The position numbers were made by a program, and so were the translations under genes. Of a stretch of DNA of 34,095 nt, positions 1 to 8,343 are shown in pieces. The notes below the pieces were generated by a model, which was given only the letters and a program-made list of their open reading frames with translations, made no database searches and was not told where the DNA came from. This DNA is from Phormidium pseudopriestleyi FRX01 (lineage in GTDB: Bacteria > Cyanobacteriota > Cyanobacteriia > Cyanobacteriales > Laspinemataceae), in the NCBI RefSeq assembly GCF_017313335.1, contig NZ_JAFLQW010000516.1:1-34095 (forward strand), given 5' to 3'. Positions within the stretch are counted from its first letter, which is position 1; each line of letters starts with the position of its first letter.

Positions 1-112
1 AGTCTACAATTTTGGCTCTACCTTCCTTGATTAATATCCTCGCTTTTCGGGGGGTGGTCGGCATTAAGGCTCGACCGAGTTGATTGATGACGCAAACTTT
101 GGGTTGATTCAT
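1..112 (-). CDS. IscB-type RRXRR-domain protein, N-terminal fragment (cut by window edge)
   Basis: The minus strand opens with ATG at 112-110 and stays open for 37 codons to the window edge. The visible peptide begins MNQPKVCVINQLGRALMP and continues with TTPRKARILIKEGRAKIV. This is the pattern of the RRXRR/PLMP domain at the N-terminus of IscB-type RNA-guided HNH endonucleases, where 'PLMP...KAR.LL..GKA.V' is the usual signature. The RuvC and HNH domains would lie outside the window, so IscB, IsrB (no HNH) and a decayed copy cannot be told apart. Stops lie in frame just upstream of the ATG, so this is the true N-terminus. No clear Shine-Dalgarno precedes it. The hairpin-rich stretch about 180 bases upstream fits the omega RNA that accompanies this family. 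Confidence 0.7.
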   Translation of the reverse strand, partial: MNQPKVCVINQLGRALMPTTPRKARILIKEGRAKIVD

Positions 113-289
113 GTAATTAAACTAGATAGAGTTCATCAGCTTTCGCTGTTGTTTTCTTCGCCAATGTTTACTCAGGTTTTAAAACTGCAACACTTCTTTT
201 CTGCCAGAGAAGATGTTTAATTACAGTTCGCAGTGTCCAGAACTAGAAAACGGATTGTCAATCCTAAATTCTGAAGTGCCTATGTATTC

Positions 290-485
290 TGAGGAAACGT
301 AGTATCCCTGACATGACGGGATACTGAGGCGTCGGACGTACTTCTTGATTAATTAAGAAGCCCACACCATACTGTACTCAGTTGGTGTGTGGAGTCGTCA
401 CGGTCACCAAACCGTAGAGGCTGATGCAACCCATCCCTAGGTTCGTGAGTAGGGGTCATTCTGAATGTACACCACTCAACACGAT
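290..485 (-). ncRNA. candidate omega RNA / HEARO RNA upstream of the IscB-like gene
   Basis: Five hairpins sit close together upstream of, and on the same strand as, the IscB-like gene. Plus-strand stems are 301-308/318-325 (8 bp, perfect), 341-346/355-360 (6 bp), 363-369/383-389 (7 bp), 400-404/411-415 (5 bp) and 435-439/450-454 (5 bp). HEARO (HNH endonuclease-associated RNA and ORF) RNAs are known to be compact structured RNAs just 5' of IscB genes, with the guide at the RNA 5' end. The guide would therefore lie at higher plus-strand coordinates, beyond about 485. The boundaries are estimates. I have not matched the sequence to a covariance model, so the identity rests on position, strand and stem density. 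Confidence 0.55.
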
Positions 486-855
486 CCCGAGGGGTTAGGG
501 GTTAGGGATGATACATCACTCGCCTCATGAACCCTGGTAGATTTGCCCCTTGAGTTGCATCCTGATGGAAAAATTGTTGAGGGCGATCGCTCGTCGGATG
601 GGTCGGAATTATTCGGAATAATGACGATATTCTACTGGCAACCGTCGGATCCTGCATGAGAAAATTCACTGATTCTGAATGGGGGTCCTTCGTTCCAGTT
701 TCAGTCAGCGTTTCCTTGGACCGAAATTTCCCGTCTTAAACTGTCCCCGTTGGACGGATATTTTTGGCCCTAACAAACCCAGCTTCTAGTTCTCCCCGAC
801 ACAATTGGTTTGGTGAATGCGGTGAAAGGTTAACGGAAGGTTGAGCCGATCGCGG
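486..855. other. gap between candidate omega RNA and histidine kinase gene
   Basis: I see no convincing coding frame here. The part nearest the RNA has a short telomere-like tandem (two GGGGTTA units plus GGG, 491-507) and would include the guide and the outer end of the IscB element if that reading is right. One HIP1 octamer lies near 583. The rest is downstream of the minus-strand kinase gene, and no clear terminator hairpin was found. Confidence 0.4.
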
Positions 856-3351
856 CTAGATTGAGTCTTTGGAAATCACGGGTAATTCAATAATGAATTC
901 ACATCCCCCTTTGAGTAGATTTTCAAAAGTCAAGCGGCCATGATGTCGGTCTACGATAATTTTATAGGCGATCGATAAGCCTAATCCTTTGCCACTCCCC
1001 ACAGGTTTGGTGGTAAAAAACGGATCGAAAATTTTGGTTTGATGTTGGGGGAGAATGCCACATCCGGTATCCAGAATCCGAATTTGCACCCACTCTCCCG
1101 TAGGGAGGTAACGGGTTTCACTGGGAAGGAGAGTATCCACGGGGAGATCAGCTTGAGCAATCACTGTAGTGGTGATGGTAATTTGCCGATCGCCCAAATG
1201 ATTCAAGGGGAAATTCGCCCCATTTTCCCCCCGATCAGGCAGTCCAATGGCATCGATCGCATTGGAAAACAAATTCATAAACACCTGATTAAGTTGTCCC
1301 GGATAGCAACATAATCGGGGAATATTTTCATAGCATTTAATCACCTCGATATCATGGAGACGATGGGCCAATAAAATCAGGCTACTATCAATCCCTTCAT
1401 GAAGATTAACCCATTTGAATTCAGCTTCATCTAATCGGGAAAAGTTGCGTAAAGTCAAAACAATTTCACGGACCCGTTCAGATCCTTCTTTCATGGAGTG
1501 AAGGATTTTTGTTAAATCGGTCTGAATAAAATTGATATCGATTTCCGCTTCAAATTCAGCAATGGATTGGGGAACGGGGTTCACATGTTCACGATAACGC
1601 TCTAGGAGTTCTATAATCTCGTGGCTGTAATTAGCAATGTGAGGAAGATTGCCATAAATGAAATTAATCGGATTATTAATTTCATGGGCAACACCGGCAA
1701 CCAATTGACCTAAGCTAGACATTTTTTCGCTTTGAACCAGTTGGAATTGAGTGTCATGAAGGGAAGCAATTAATTCAGTTTTTTCATCCAGGGCTTTTTT
1801 AAGTTGTTTAGCTTGCGATCGCGCTTGACGAGCTTGGTCCTGAGTGCGTTGATATAACTGAGCCTGAGCAATCGCAATTCCTAGGTGTAAGGAAATCGAT
1901 TCCATCGCTGAAACTTCATCTTCATGCCAATCGTAAGATTGGGGTTTGATTGCCGAAACATGACCTAATAAAGTTTCTCTGTGCCATATCGGAATACTTA
2001 ATAAACTGCCAATTTGAAGTTGTTGAAACAGGAGATGATCTCGTTCTCCAAAATCTGAATTTTGAGTATTGGAGATAGCCGTAACTTCTTGGCCGAGTAA
2101 ACTTTGAATCAACCCCGACTCAAACTGAAATAGCTTAATTTCTATTCCTACACCCAGAGGATGTTCATCCAGGGAACTCGATTGATTGGGACGACAGACT
2201 CGGTGAGTAATTCGCAGCGATCGACAGAGGTGGTGGATGCTTTCTATTAAAGAAGTCGGTGTGGAAAACAAGATTAAATCGGCTTGAGTGAGGGTTAACA
2301 ACTCAGATAAGGCCGTCTCAATCGTGCGATCGAGATTTAAAGAGGTCCGAATTCGTCCGGCGATTCGGTTCAGAACTTGTTCCCGTTGGGCGTGTTTTTT
2401 GGCTTGGATATAATGCCTGACATTCCCTAGGGCAACTGCTGCCTGTTGTGCTACCATTTCAGCAAATTTCAGTTCGGACGGGTTCCACAAATGACAAACC
2501 CCGGTGTAACTCAGATAAACCGTGGCGATCGCTTCATTTTGGGAGAGGATTGGCACCATCAATGTAGACTGGAACCCGGAACAATGCAGCAGCAAGCGCT
2601 CTACCTCGGGCATCACTGCCGTTTCTGTATCCCCCACCACCCAAGGACTTTTCTGCGATCGCAAAGTATTCCACTCTTTCAATCCCTCCACTCGCAACGG
2701 GACTCTAATTTCCCGATGGCGCCGGGGTGACTCTGGGGATGCCTCCAAGGGATGATAAACCGCCATCTCCATCAAGGTTTGTTCCTGGAAATCATGGAGG
2801 ATTAAACCCGCAGAGTCTGCCTCAAAGACATCACACATTTCCTGCACGATCGCCTCATAAATCTCCGTTTCATCCAAGGACCCATGAATTGCTTTGGCGA
2901 TCGCATTTAAACGCTGTGGCGATAAAACTTGTTCTCCCTCCCCTGGGGGTTGTTCACGGCGATCGCGATTTTTTTCAGAGAGATTTCTATGCGCTTGTGG
3001 GGATTTCCCTGTTCCAGGAATTGCCGTTAAGGATTGAAAATTTTCGGCTTCACCGTGTTCCTCACCGGCTATATTTTTATTCACATAGACAGAGGTAGAA
3101 ATCTCCTCCCAGGAGGATTGTCTTTTTTCACAACACAGTTGCTTGACTTTAGCAACTGTCCCTCGGTCAATGTGGCCTAAAAACTCCAAACAATCCAGCC
3201 AACCGGCAGTCCAGGCGGCATTTTCAGCCTCGTTACTCCCTAGGTGCAAGTGGGTTGGTCGCCCCAGGAGTTCGGCGATCGCCACTCGTCGTGATGTTCG
3301 GTTCGCAGAACCGACCTCATGGGGGTCAAACGGAAAAATATCTGCATTCAT
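856..3351 (-). CDS. soluble GAF-GAF sensor histidine kinase
   Basis: This 831-residue protein has the full histidine-kinase core at its C-terminus. The H-box is around His556 (VAHEINNPINFI), the N-box around 688-702 (NQVFMNLFSNAIDAI), the G1 box is DTGCGI at 761-766, the F-box is FDPFF at 775-779, and the G2 box is GSGKGLGLS at 785-793. Two GAF-like sensory domains precede it, roughly residues 150-310 and 325-500, followed by a coiled linker at about 500-545. There are no transmembrane segments, so it should act in the cytoplasm and may sense a ligand or chromophore through GAF. I see no GAF chromophore Cys that I would trust. The first 140 residues are not recognised and include a charged low-complexity stretch. 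No receiver domain or adjacent response-regulator gene exists, so the partner is unknown. The start is the first ATG of the frame. Confidence 0.9.
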   Translation of the reverse strand: MNADIFPFDPHEVGSANRTSRRVAIAELLGRPTHLHLGSNEAENAAWTAGWLDCLEFLGHIDRGTVAKVKQLCCEKRQSSWEEISTSVYVNKNIAGEEHGEAENFQSLTAIPGTGKSPQAHRNLSEKNRDRREQPPGEGEQVLSPQRLNAIAKAIHGSLDETEIYEAIVQEMCDVFEADSAGLILHDFQEQTLMEMAVYHPLEASPESPRRHREIRVPLRVEGLKEWNTLRSQKSPWVVGDTETAVMPEVERLLLHCSGFQSTLMVPILSQNEAIATVYLSYTGVCHLWNPSELKFAEMVAQQAAVALGNVRHYIQAKKHAQREQVLNRIAGRIRTSLNLDRTIETALSELLTLTQADLILFSTPTSLIESIHHLCRSLRITHRVCRPNQSSSLDEHPLGVGIEIKLFQFESGLIQSLLGQEVTAISNTQNSDFGERDHLLFQQLQIGSLLSIPIWHRETLLGHVSAIKPQSYDWHEDEVSAMESISLHLGIAIAQAQLYQRTQDQARQARSQAKQLKKALDEKTELIASLHDTQFQLVQSEKMSSLGQLVAGVAHEINNPINFIYGNLPHIANYSHEIIELLERYREHVNPVPQSIAEFEAEIDINFIQTDLTKILHSMKEGSERVREIVLTLRNFSRLDEAEFKWVNLHEGIDSSLILLAHRLHDIEVIKCYENIPRLCCYPGQLNQVFMNLFSNAIDAIGLPDRGENGANFPLNHLGDRQITITTTVIAQADLPVDTLLPSETRYLPTGEWVQIRILDTGCGILPQHQTKIFDPFFTTKPVGSGKGLGLSIAYKIIVDRHHGRLTFENLLKGGCEFIIELPVISKDSI

Positions 3352-3524
3352 CAGAATTTTACCTCATGTTATCATTGATAATAATTATTTATGTTGTTCT
3401 GCTTTTTGTCCACTTTATATTTATTTTATATTTGAAACCCCTCATCAGGTTATGTTATAAGAAGAGAGGGTTCCCTTCGTGTCAAAACCAATCCGTTTCC
3501 AACCCTCTTTAAAGTGAATCCCTC

Positions 3525-4175
3525 GTGAACTCCTCTTTCACGTCCCCAACCCATCACCATACCCCTGCCTCTGAGCCATCCTCGGGAGGTGAATCTCGCT
3601 TTGCCATCCGGGCCGCCCAAGCCAAAGATCTCAGCAGCATCGCCGAAATTTTGGTCGATAGCTTTCATTCTCGCGAAGGACTCGGGGGCTGGCTGTATCC
3701 CATCTTGCGCCTCGGCATTTATGAAGATTTGCGAGTGCGACTGCGATCGAGCTCGTCCCATTGTATCTGCTTGGTAGCCGTCGTTCCCCAACCGGAATCG
3801 CCCTCCTGCTATGAATCCGCCCTGGACTCCCCATCGGGGAATTGCGTGATTGTTGGCACCGTAGAAATGGCCTTGCGCTGTATCAACCCTTGGACCTTGG
3901 GAATGACCCAGTATCCTTACTTGTCCAATTTAGCCATTGGTGACTCTTATCGCCGCCAGGGGGGAGCCCGTCAATTGCTGCAAGCTTGCGAAGGCATCGC
4001 CCTGGATTGGGGATTCCAGGACCTTTACCTGCACGTTCTCGAAAATAATCGACCGGCAAGACGACTTTATTACAAAGAAGGCTATCGAATTCACTCCATT
4101 GAGTCTGGGTGGGGTCCTTGGTGTTTCGGGCAACCCAAACGAATGCTTTTGCACAAGGCACTCCATCGCAATTGA
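3525..4175 (+). CDS. GNAT-family N-acetyltransferase
   Basis: This 216-residue protein carries the acetyl-CoA binding motif A of the GNAT fold at about residues 132-155 (LSNLAIGDSYRRQGGARQLL, with the R/Q-x-x-G-x-G/A phosphate-binding loop at 143-148). Motif B follows at about 168-187 (LHVLENNRPARRLYYKEGY). This C-terminal pattern is typical of the plastid/cyanobacterial GNAT proteins that acetylate protein N-termini or lysines; the substrate here cannot be read from sequence. The frame has no ATG near its beginning, so the start is taken as GTG at 3525. The first 24 residues are Ser/Pro/His-rich and probably disordered. It is divergent from the histidine kinase across a 173-bp AT-rich gap that presumably holds both promoters. 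Confidence 0.8.
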   Translation: MNSSFTSPTHHHTPASEPSSGGESRFAIRAAQAKDLSSIAEILVDSFHSREGLGGWLYPILRLGIYEDLRVRLRSSSSHCICLVAVVPQPESPSCYESALDSPSGNCVIVGTVEMALRCINPWTLGMTQYPYLSNLAIGDSYRRQGGARQLLQACEGIALDWGFQDLYLHVLENNRPARRLYYKEGYRIHSIESGWGPWCFGQPKRMLLHKALHRN

Positions 4176-4484
4176 GGTCAGGCGATCGCCTCATCTAAAA
4201 GGCCCGTTCAGAACCGGGAAGATCTAGCGGATTTCTTCACAAAATTTATACCGATTAGCAACCAATTTGGACGATGAAACCCGGATTCTTCTCCGACGGA
4301 TTGAATACGTTACCAGCGTCCTAGCAACGACACTCCTTCTTTTTGACAAGCAGTGGGCAGAGTGTAATCCCCTAATTTTAAAATGAACTGACTATCCAAA
4401 CTGACTCGGTTTATCTTCTTTTTACGGCGCTCCCCGGCCTGTTTTTGAAGAGGGAGACTGTTACTTTTAAAGGGGTAAAAATTT

Positions 4485-4513
4485 TTGAGAGACAGGTCAA
4501 CCCGCCTTAAAAT
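4485..4513 (+). promoter_or_regulatory. sigma-70-type promoter for the HTH protein gene
   Basis: TTGAGA (4485-4490) and TAAAAT (4508-4513) are separated by exactly 17 bases, a good match to a housekeeping promoter. It would give a leader of about 145 nt before the ATG at 4664. The rest of the 4176-4663 gap has a HIP1-centred palindrome just after the acetyltransferase gene and nothing else I can name. Confidence 0.5.
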
Positions 4514-4663
4514 AGAAAAGCGAGTTTACCTGTCGAATCAGGGAATGATAAACAAGAGCAAAAATTTATTCCTTAAATTTGGGGACTTTTCTAACCCCAT
4601 CTTGTAGTCAGGAGTTGCCCGGTTTAGATGTAGTGATTTTCGGCATGAGAAGGTAACCCTCAA

Positions 4664-5260
4664 ATGACTCAACACAAACATGAGGACCGGAACCAAAATA
4701 CAGAGGCCCAAGGATCTAATCCCTTGGGTCCCATTCCGTCTGAGTGTCCCGATCGCCCCACAGCTAAAGGCGAGACGGGCAATCCTTCTCGTGCCTTAAT
4801 TAAATACGCTCATAGTGCTCAAATCTTGACTCAACTCAATAGCGGCCAGCTATTTGTCGTGGACAGTCGCCGTCGCTGTGGATTGATTGTCTACAAGCGC
4901 TTTCATGCGGAGTTCGTGGGTCCCGGGGCCGCCGTTGGAGGCATTTTTGATATTGAGTGTCAGCAAACGATTCCCGTGGGGGATCTGGTGTTGCTCTATC
5001 CAGAGAGTTACGAAGAACGGCAAAAGGCATTTGCAATTCGCCGCCATTGGATTCGATTAATGGAACAGCTAACGGTACAGCCGGTATCATTGCAGCGGAC
5101 TCAAATGCTACTGACTCAGTTTCAGCATTATTTCGATCGCGAAACCGTGATCCGACTCCCCGATGAGGCGATCGCCCGATTAGTTGGGGTCCTCCCTCAA
5201 ACGGTGCGAACCATCCGCCGCTTAGAACAAAAGTCCCCGGTTAAGGTAGCTGCACTTTAA
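4664..5260 (+). CDS. putative HTH DNA-binding regulator, function unknown
   Basis: The product is 198 residues. The first 40 are polar, Pro/Glu-rich and probably disordered. The middle (about 45-135) alternates short beta-like hydrophobic stretches. The C-terminal 35 residues contain a helix-turn-helix-like stretch at about 166-187 (LPDEAIARLVGVLPQTVRTI) like the recognition helices of Crp/Fnr-type regulators. I do not recognise the N-terminal part as a cyclic-nucleotide barrel, so membership of the Crp family is only a possibility. The start is supported by GAGAAGG at 4647-4653, ten bases before the ATG. It stands alone behind its own promoter with a long leader, and a palindromic element follows it. 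Confidence 0.6.
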   Translation: MTQHKHEDRNQNTEAQGSNPLGPIPSECPDRPTAKGETGNPSRALIKYAHSAQILTQLNSGQLFVVDSRRRCGLIVYKRFHAEFVGPGAAVGGIFDIECQQTIPVGDLVLLYPESYEERQKAFAIRRHWIRLMEQLTVQPVSLQRTQMLLTQFQHYFDRETVIRLPDEAIARLVGVLPQTVRTIRRLEQKSPVKVAAL

Positions 5261-5289
5261 GGCGTCGCGGAGGGTGATAAACCAGGTTT

Positions 5290-5420
5290 TATAGCGGTTC
5301 GGTGGACTCATTCGCGTACAGACATTTAAAGGAGTGCGAGCATCTTGCTCCCTATTATCAATAGCGAGCAAGATGCTCGCACTCCTAAGTTGTACGCGAA
5401 TAACGGTGGTCACCGCTATA
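5290..5420. repeat. 131-bp MITE-like palindromic element, complete copy
   Basis: The ends are inverted repeats (TATAGCGGT at 5290-5298 and its complement ending at 5420). Nested inside are ATTCGCGTAC/GTACGCGAAT and a 20-bp inverted pair beginning GGAGTGCGAGC around a short AT-rich loop (about 5331-5385). The whole element can fold as one long hairpin. It contains no gene. Related partial copies lie near 19725-19786 and 26720-26810, which shows it is a dispersed family. Confidence 0.7.
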
Positions 5421-5500
5421 TGACCAACTTTCTGCCAATCCCCAGCAAATTTAGGCCAAAAACCCAGTTTCTTGTTCCTGGAATCTGCGTTGTGGAGGGT

Positions 5501-6649
5501 CTAATCTCCAAAATTGAATTCCTGCAAACGGGATAAAGTGCGTTGATTTTCCTCCGGTGTACCGACGGTAATTCTTAAACCGCCCCCGGTGTGACGAATC
5601 AGAGTCCCTTGGGCCTTGAGTTCCTCGGTGATGCGAGTCAGCATTGGACCGATCGCCCCTTTGTCCTGGAGATTCGGGCGCAGGTAAATAAAGTTAGCTG
5701 CACTCGGCCATAGGCGAAATTTTTGCAAGGGTTGCAATCTTTCCAGGAGGCGATCGCGCTCGCTTAAAATTTCGGGAATGGCGCTATTGAGTTCATGACG
5801 ATGGGCGATCGCCACCGATGCGGCAGTCTGGGAGAATGCTGGGAGGTTGTACGGCAGGCGGACTTTTTCTAGGGTCGCGGTGAGTTCCGGATGGGCGATC
5901 GCATATCCCACCCGCAAGGCCGCCAAACGAAAGGCTTTAGAAAAGGTCCGCATAATCACCCAATTCGGATGCTGGAGTAACTCACTCACCACACTCGTCT
6001 GACTAAATTCAAAATACGCCTCATCGATCACCACCAAAATATTCGGCGGCAAACTGCGAATCCAATTGAGTTCCGCAGGGCTTAAAGCATTAGCGGTGGG
6101 GGAGTTTGGATGGACGACAAAGACGACCCGAACCGGGGGATTTTGGGTATTGGCGATTGCCGCCTGTGCTGCTGGGATATCGATTTCAAAGTTCGTCTCG
6201 TTGCGTCCCACTTCCACTACGGGAATGCCCAGGGTTTGGGCTAAAATCCCATACATAGAAAACGTGGGATGGGCGACCAAAACCGACCCTTCACCCCCCA
6301 GACAAGTGGCAATCAGTAAAGAGCGAATCAGTTCGTCGGAACCATTGCCGAGGGAAATATGGGTCGCGGCGATGGGCGAACTTGCCAGTTGAGCTGATTC
6401 GTTCACATATTCGGCGATCGCTTGCTTTAAGGGGGCATGACTCCCATCGGGATAGCGATTCGTTTCAATCTCCTGTTGATAGGTCCATGCCAGCTTTTCT
6501 TTGAGGGCCGCAGGCAAGTCGTAGGGACTTTCATTGGTATCCACCCGATCAATTTGGGCAGGTTTCCCCCGAGGGGAATCGATAGTGCCCCCCGGGTGGG
6601 GAGTATAGGCAATTAGTTGAGCCAGATCTGAGCGAATAAAACTCAGCAT
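5501..6649 (-). CDS. hisC: histidinol-phosphate aminotransferase
   Basis: HisC converts imidazole-acetol phosphate to L-histidinol phosphate using glutamate and PLP, in histidine synthesis in the cytoplasm. The 382-residue protein shows the fold-type I aminotransferase residues: NESPYDLP near the start, Asn182 in HPNSPT, Asp209 and Tyr212 in IDEAYFEF, the Schiff-base Lys238 in [15 protein letters not shown], Arg246, and Arg359 in the C-terminal GGLRITVG. Length and the N-terminal [13 protein letters not shown] are typical of the cyanobacterial form. An Arg follows SKAF where Gly is commoner; this should not affect catalysis. The start is ATG at 6649. It is divergent from ino1 and is not in a his operon, which is normal in cyanobacteria. 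Some aromatic aminotransferases share this fold, so histidinol phosphate is the likely but not the only substrate. Confidence 0.88.
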   Translation of the reverse strand: MLSFIRSDLAQLIAYTPHPGGTIDSPRGKPAQIDRVDTNESPYDLPAALKEKLAWTYQQEIETNRYPDGSHAPLKQAIAEYVNESAQLASSPIAATHISLGNGSDELIRSLLIATCLGGEGSVLVAHPTFSMYGILAQTLGIPVVEVGRNETNFEIDIPAAQAAIANTQNPPVRVVFVVHPNSPTANALSPAELNWIRSLPPNILVVIDEAYFEFSQTSVVSELLQHPNWVIMRTFSKAFRLAALRVGYAIAHPELTATLEKVRLPYNLPAFSQTAASVAIAHRHELNSAIPEILSERDRLLERLQPLQKFRLWPSAANFIYLRPNLQDKGAIGPMLTRITEELKAQGTLIRHTGGGLRITVGTPEENQRTLSRLQEFNFGD

Positions 6650-6912
6650 AGAATTGTAGAACCATTACAAAGCCGCAATTGGGTGACAAGCACCACTGTC
6701 TTTAGTATCGGTCTTTGAGTCTACTTCGGGCAATAGGCTTTTTTGCATCAAGGGTATTTTGGGGTCAGGATGCGGCAGTTGAGGCGATCGCCCGCCTTGG
6801 GGAACTCCCCTCTAGGTTGTTGTACTATTTCATGACATCAATCGGTTGGGGCAAAGAGTATGGAATCATTCTGTCAGAGCCAACCCTTGCATAAATACTC
6901 TAGAATGTTAAG

Positions 6913-6989
6913 GAGATAGCAAAAGGCTATTCTCTGATTACCGAGGGTTGTGGATCCGGTTTATCCAACTGGGACTGCACTTAACCCTC
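6913..6989 (+). promoter_or_regulatory. structured leader upstream of ino1 (possible cis-regulatory RNA)
   Basis: The 474-bp gap before ino1 holds two adjacent folds on the sense strand. The first is an 8-bp hairpin (6913-6920 with 6926-6934, one bulge). The second is a closed domain with a 7-bp outer stem (GAGGGTT 6943-6949 with AACCCTC 6983-6989) enclosing a 5-bp hairpin (6951-6955/6963-6967). I do not recognise a known riboswitch. A TTGACA at 7080-7085 is a possible -35 element, but its -10 partner is poor and it sits very near the start codon. Whether the folds are transcribed is not shown. Confidence 0.3.
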
Positions 6990-7123
6990 ATAAAGACAAA
7001 GCAGGCTTGAACAGACAACTTCGGAGGCAGCCCGGTTAACCCCCTGATTTTCCCTCCGTTAGTTATGTTATTGTAAACGTTGACAATTTCGACAAATGCA
7101 AGTACGCGAGACGGGGACTGATT

Positions 7124-8227
7124 GTGGAAAAAATTAAACTAGCGATCGTAGGCGTTGGCAACTGTGCTAGCTCATTGGTACAGGGAATTTACTTTTATAA
7201 AGATAAGACTTCTGAAGAAGCGATCGGGTTAATGCACTGGGATATTGGCGGGTATGAACCGAACGATATCGATGTGGTCGCCGCTTTCGATATCGACCGC
7301 CGAAAAGTCGGCCAAGATGTCTCTAAAGCTATCTTTGCTGAACCCAATTGTACGATGGTTTTCTGCGAAGATATTCCCGAAATTGGCACGAAAGTCAGCA
7401 TGGGAAGAATCTTAGATGGGGTCTCCGAGCATTTAGTCAATTATGCAGACAAATATACCTTCATCCCGAGTGATGCCCCCGAACCAACCCGAGATGATGT
7501 CATTGCTATTTTAAAAGAATCCGGCACTCATGTTCTCGTGAATTATCTCCCTGTGGGGTCGGAAGAAGCGACGAGTTTTTATGCCGAATGCTGCCTAGAA
7601 GCTGGGGTGGCTTTTGTCAATTGCATTCCGGTCTTTATTGCTAGTAATCAGTTGTGGGCGGATAAATTTGAATCGCGCAATATTCCGATTGTAGGCGATG
7701 ACATTAAATCCCAGCTTGGGGCGACGATTGTTCACCGGATGATTTCTGACCTGGCGAAAAAAAGAGGGGTCAAAATCGAACGGACCTATCAACTCAATAC
7801 CGCCGGAAATACGGATTTCTTGAATATGTTAAATCGCACCCGCTTAAAGTCTAAAAAAGAATCGAAGACAGAAGCGGTCCAGTCAGTTTGTGAAACTAGA
7901 TTGGACGATGAAAATATTCATGTGGGACCGAGTGATTACGTCCCTTGGCAAAAGGATAATAAAGTCTGTTTTATTCGGGTGGAAGGCAAACTCTTCGGAG
8001 ATGTGCCGATGAACATTGAAATGCGGCTGTCCGTGGAGGATTCGCCGAACTCCGCCGGGGTGGCGATCGATGCGATTCGTTGCTGCAAATTGGCCCTCGA
8101 TAGCGGTAAAGGAGGGGTGCTTTATTCTCCCTCTTCCTACTTCATGAAGCATCCTCCCAAGCAATATCCCGATGGCGATGCCTACCGGATGACCGAGGAA
8201 TTTATTAACGGATTTAGAGAGTATTAA
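7124..8227 (+). CDS. ino1: myo-inositol-1(3)-phosphate synthase
   Basis: This enzyme cyclises glucose 6-phosphate to inositol 3-phosphate with bound NAD. The 367-residue protein starts with the NAD-binding loop (AIVGVGNCASSLVQGI, about residues 7-22). It contains the family's NTAGNTDFLNML motif (about 226-237), the lysine-rich KSKKESKTEAV stretch just after, and the C-terminal SAGVAIDAIRCCKLALDSG. It resembles the shorter bacterial and actinobacterial class rather than the roughly 500-residue eukaryotic one. The start is GTG at 7124; no earlier start fits the family. A kinase of the PfkB family follows after 116 bp on the same strand, and a CDP-alcohol phosphatidyltransferase lies beyond it. 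Together these suggest use of the product in inositol lipid or inositol metabolism. Confidence 0.92.
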   Translation: MEKIKLAIVGVGNCASSLVQGIYFYKDKTSEEAIGLMHWDIGGYEPNDIDVVAAFDIDRRKVGQDVSKAIFAEPNCTMVFCEDIPEIGTKVSMGRILDGVSEHLVNYADKYTFIPSDAPEPTRDDVIAILKESGTHVLVNYLPVGSEEATSFYAECCLEAGVAFVNCIPVFIASNQLWADKFESRNIPIVGDDIKSQLGATIVHRMISDLAKKRGVKIERTYQLNTAGNTDFLNMLNRTRLKSKKESKTEAVQSVCETRLDDENIHVGPSDYVPWQKDNKVCFIRVEGKLFGDVPMNIEMRLSVEDSPNSAGVAIDAIRCCKLALDSGKGGVLYSPSSYFMKHPPKQYPDGDAYRMTEEFINGFREY

Positions 8228-8239
8228 TCAACTCCCCAT

Positions 8240-8269
8240 CGCCTCATTCTTGACGAGTGGGGCGAGGAT
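8240..8269 (+). terminator. candidate terminator after ino1
   Basis: A 10-bp stem with two G-U pairs (8240-8249 with 8255-8264, loop TTGAC) is followed within a few bases by a T-run. It lies between ino1 and the PfkB gene, so some transcripts may stop before the kinase. Confidence 0.4.
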
Positions 8270-8343
8270 TTTTGGAAATTTGAGCCGGTTTAACCCCCTA
8301 CTTTTGCCATCCCTGTCTCCCCCAATCTTGCCTAAATTATCGA

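Noticed and set aside
4343-4372. TTGACA-based promoter in the gap before the HTH gene
   Set aside because: The -35 is perfect, but no acceptable -10 follows at 16-18 bases; the 4485-4513 pair is better.
5345-5536. 63-codon plus-strand ORF
   Set aside because: It starts inside the palindromic element and ends inside hisC on the other strand; it is an accident of the repeat.
7080-7105. TTGACA as the main ino1 promoter
   Set aside because: The -10 position is a poor match and the start point would leave only about 15 bases before the GTG start; kept only as a possibility.
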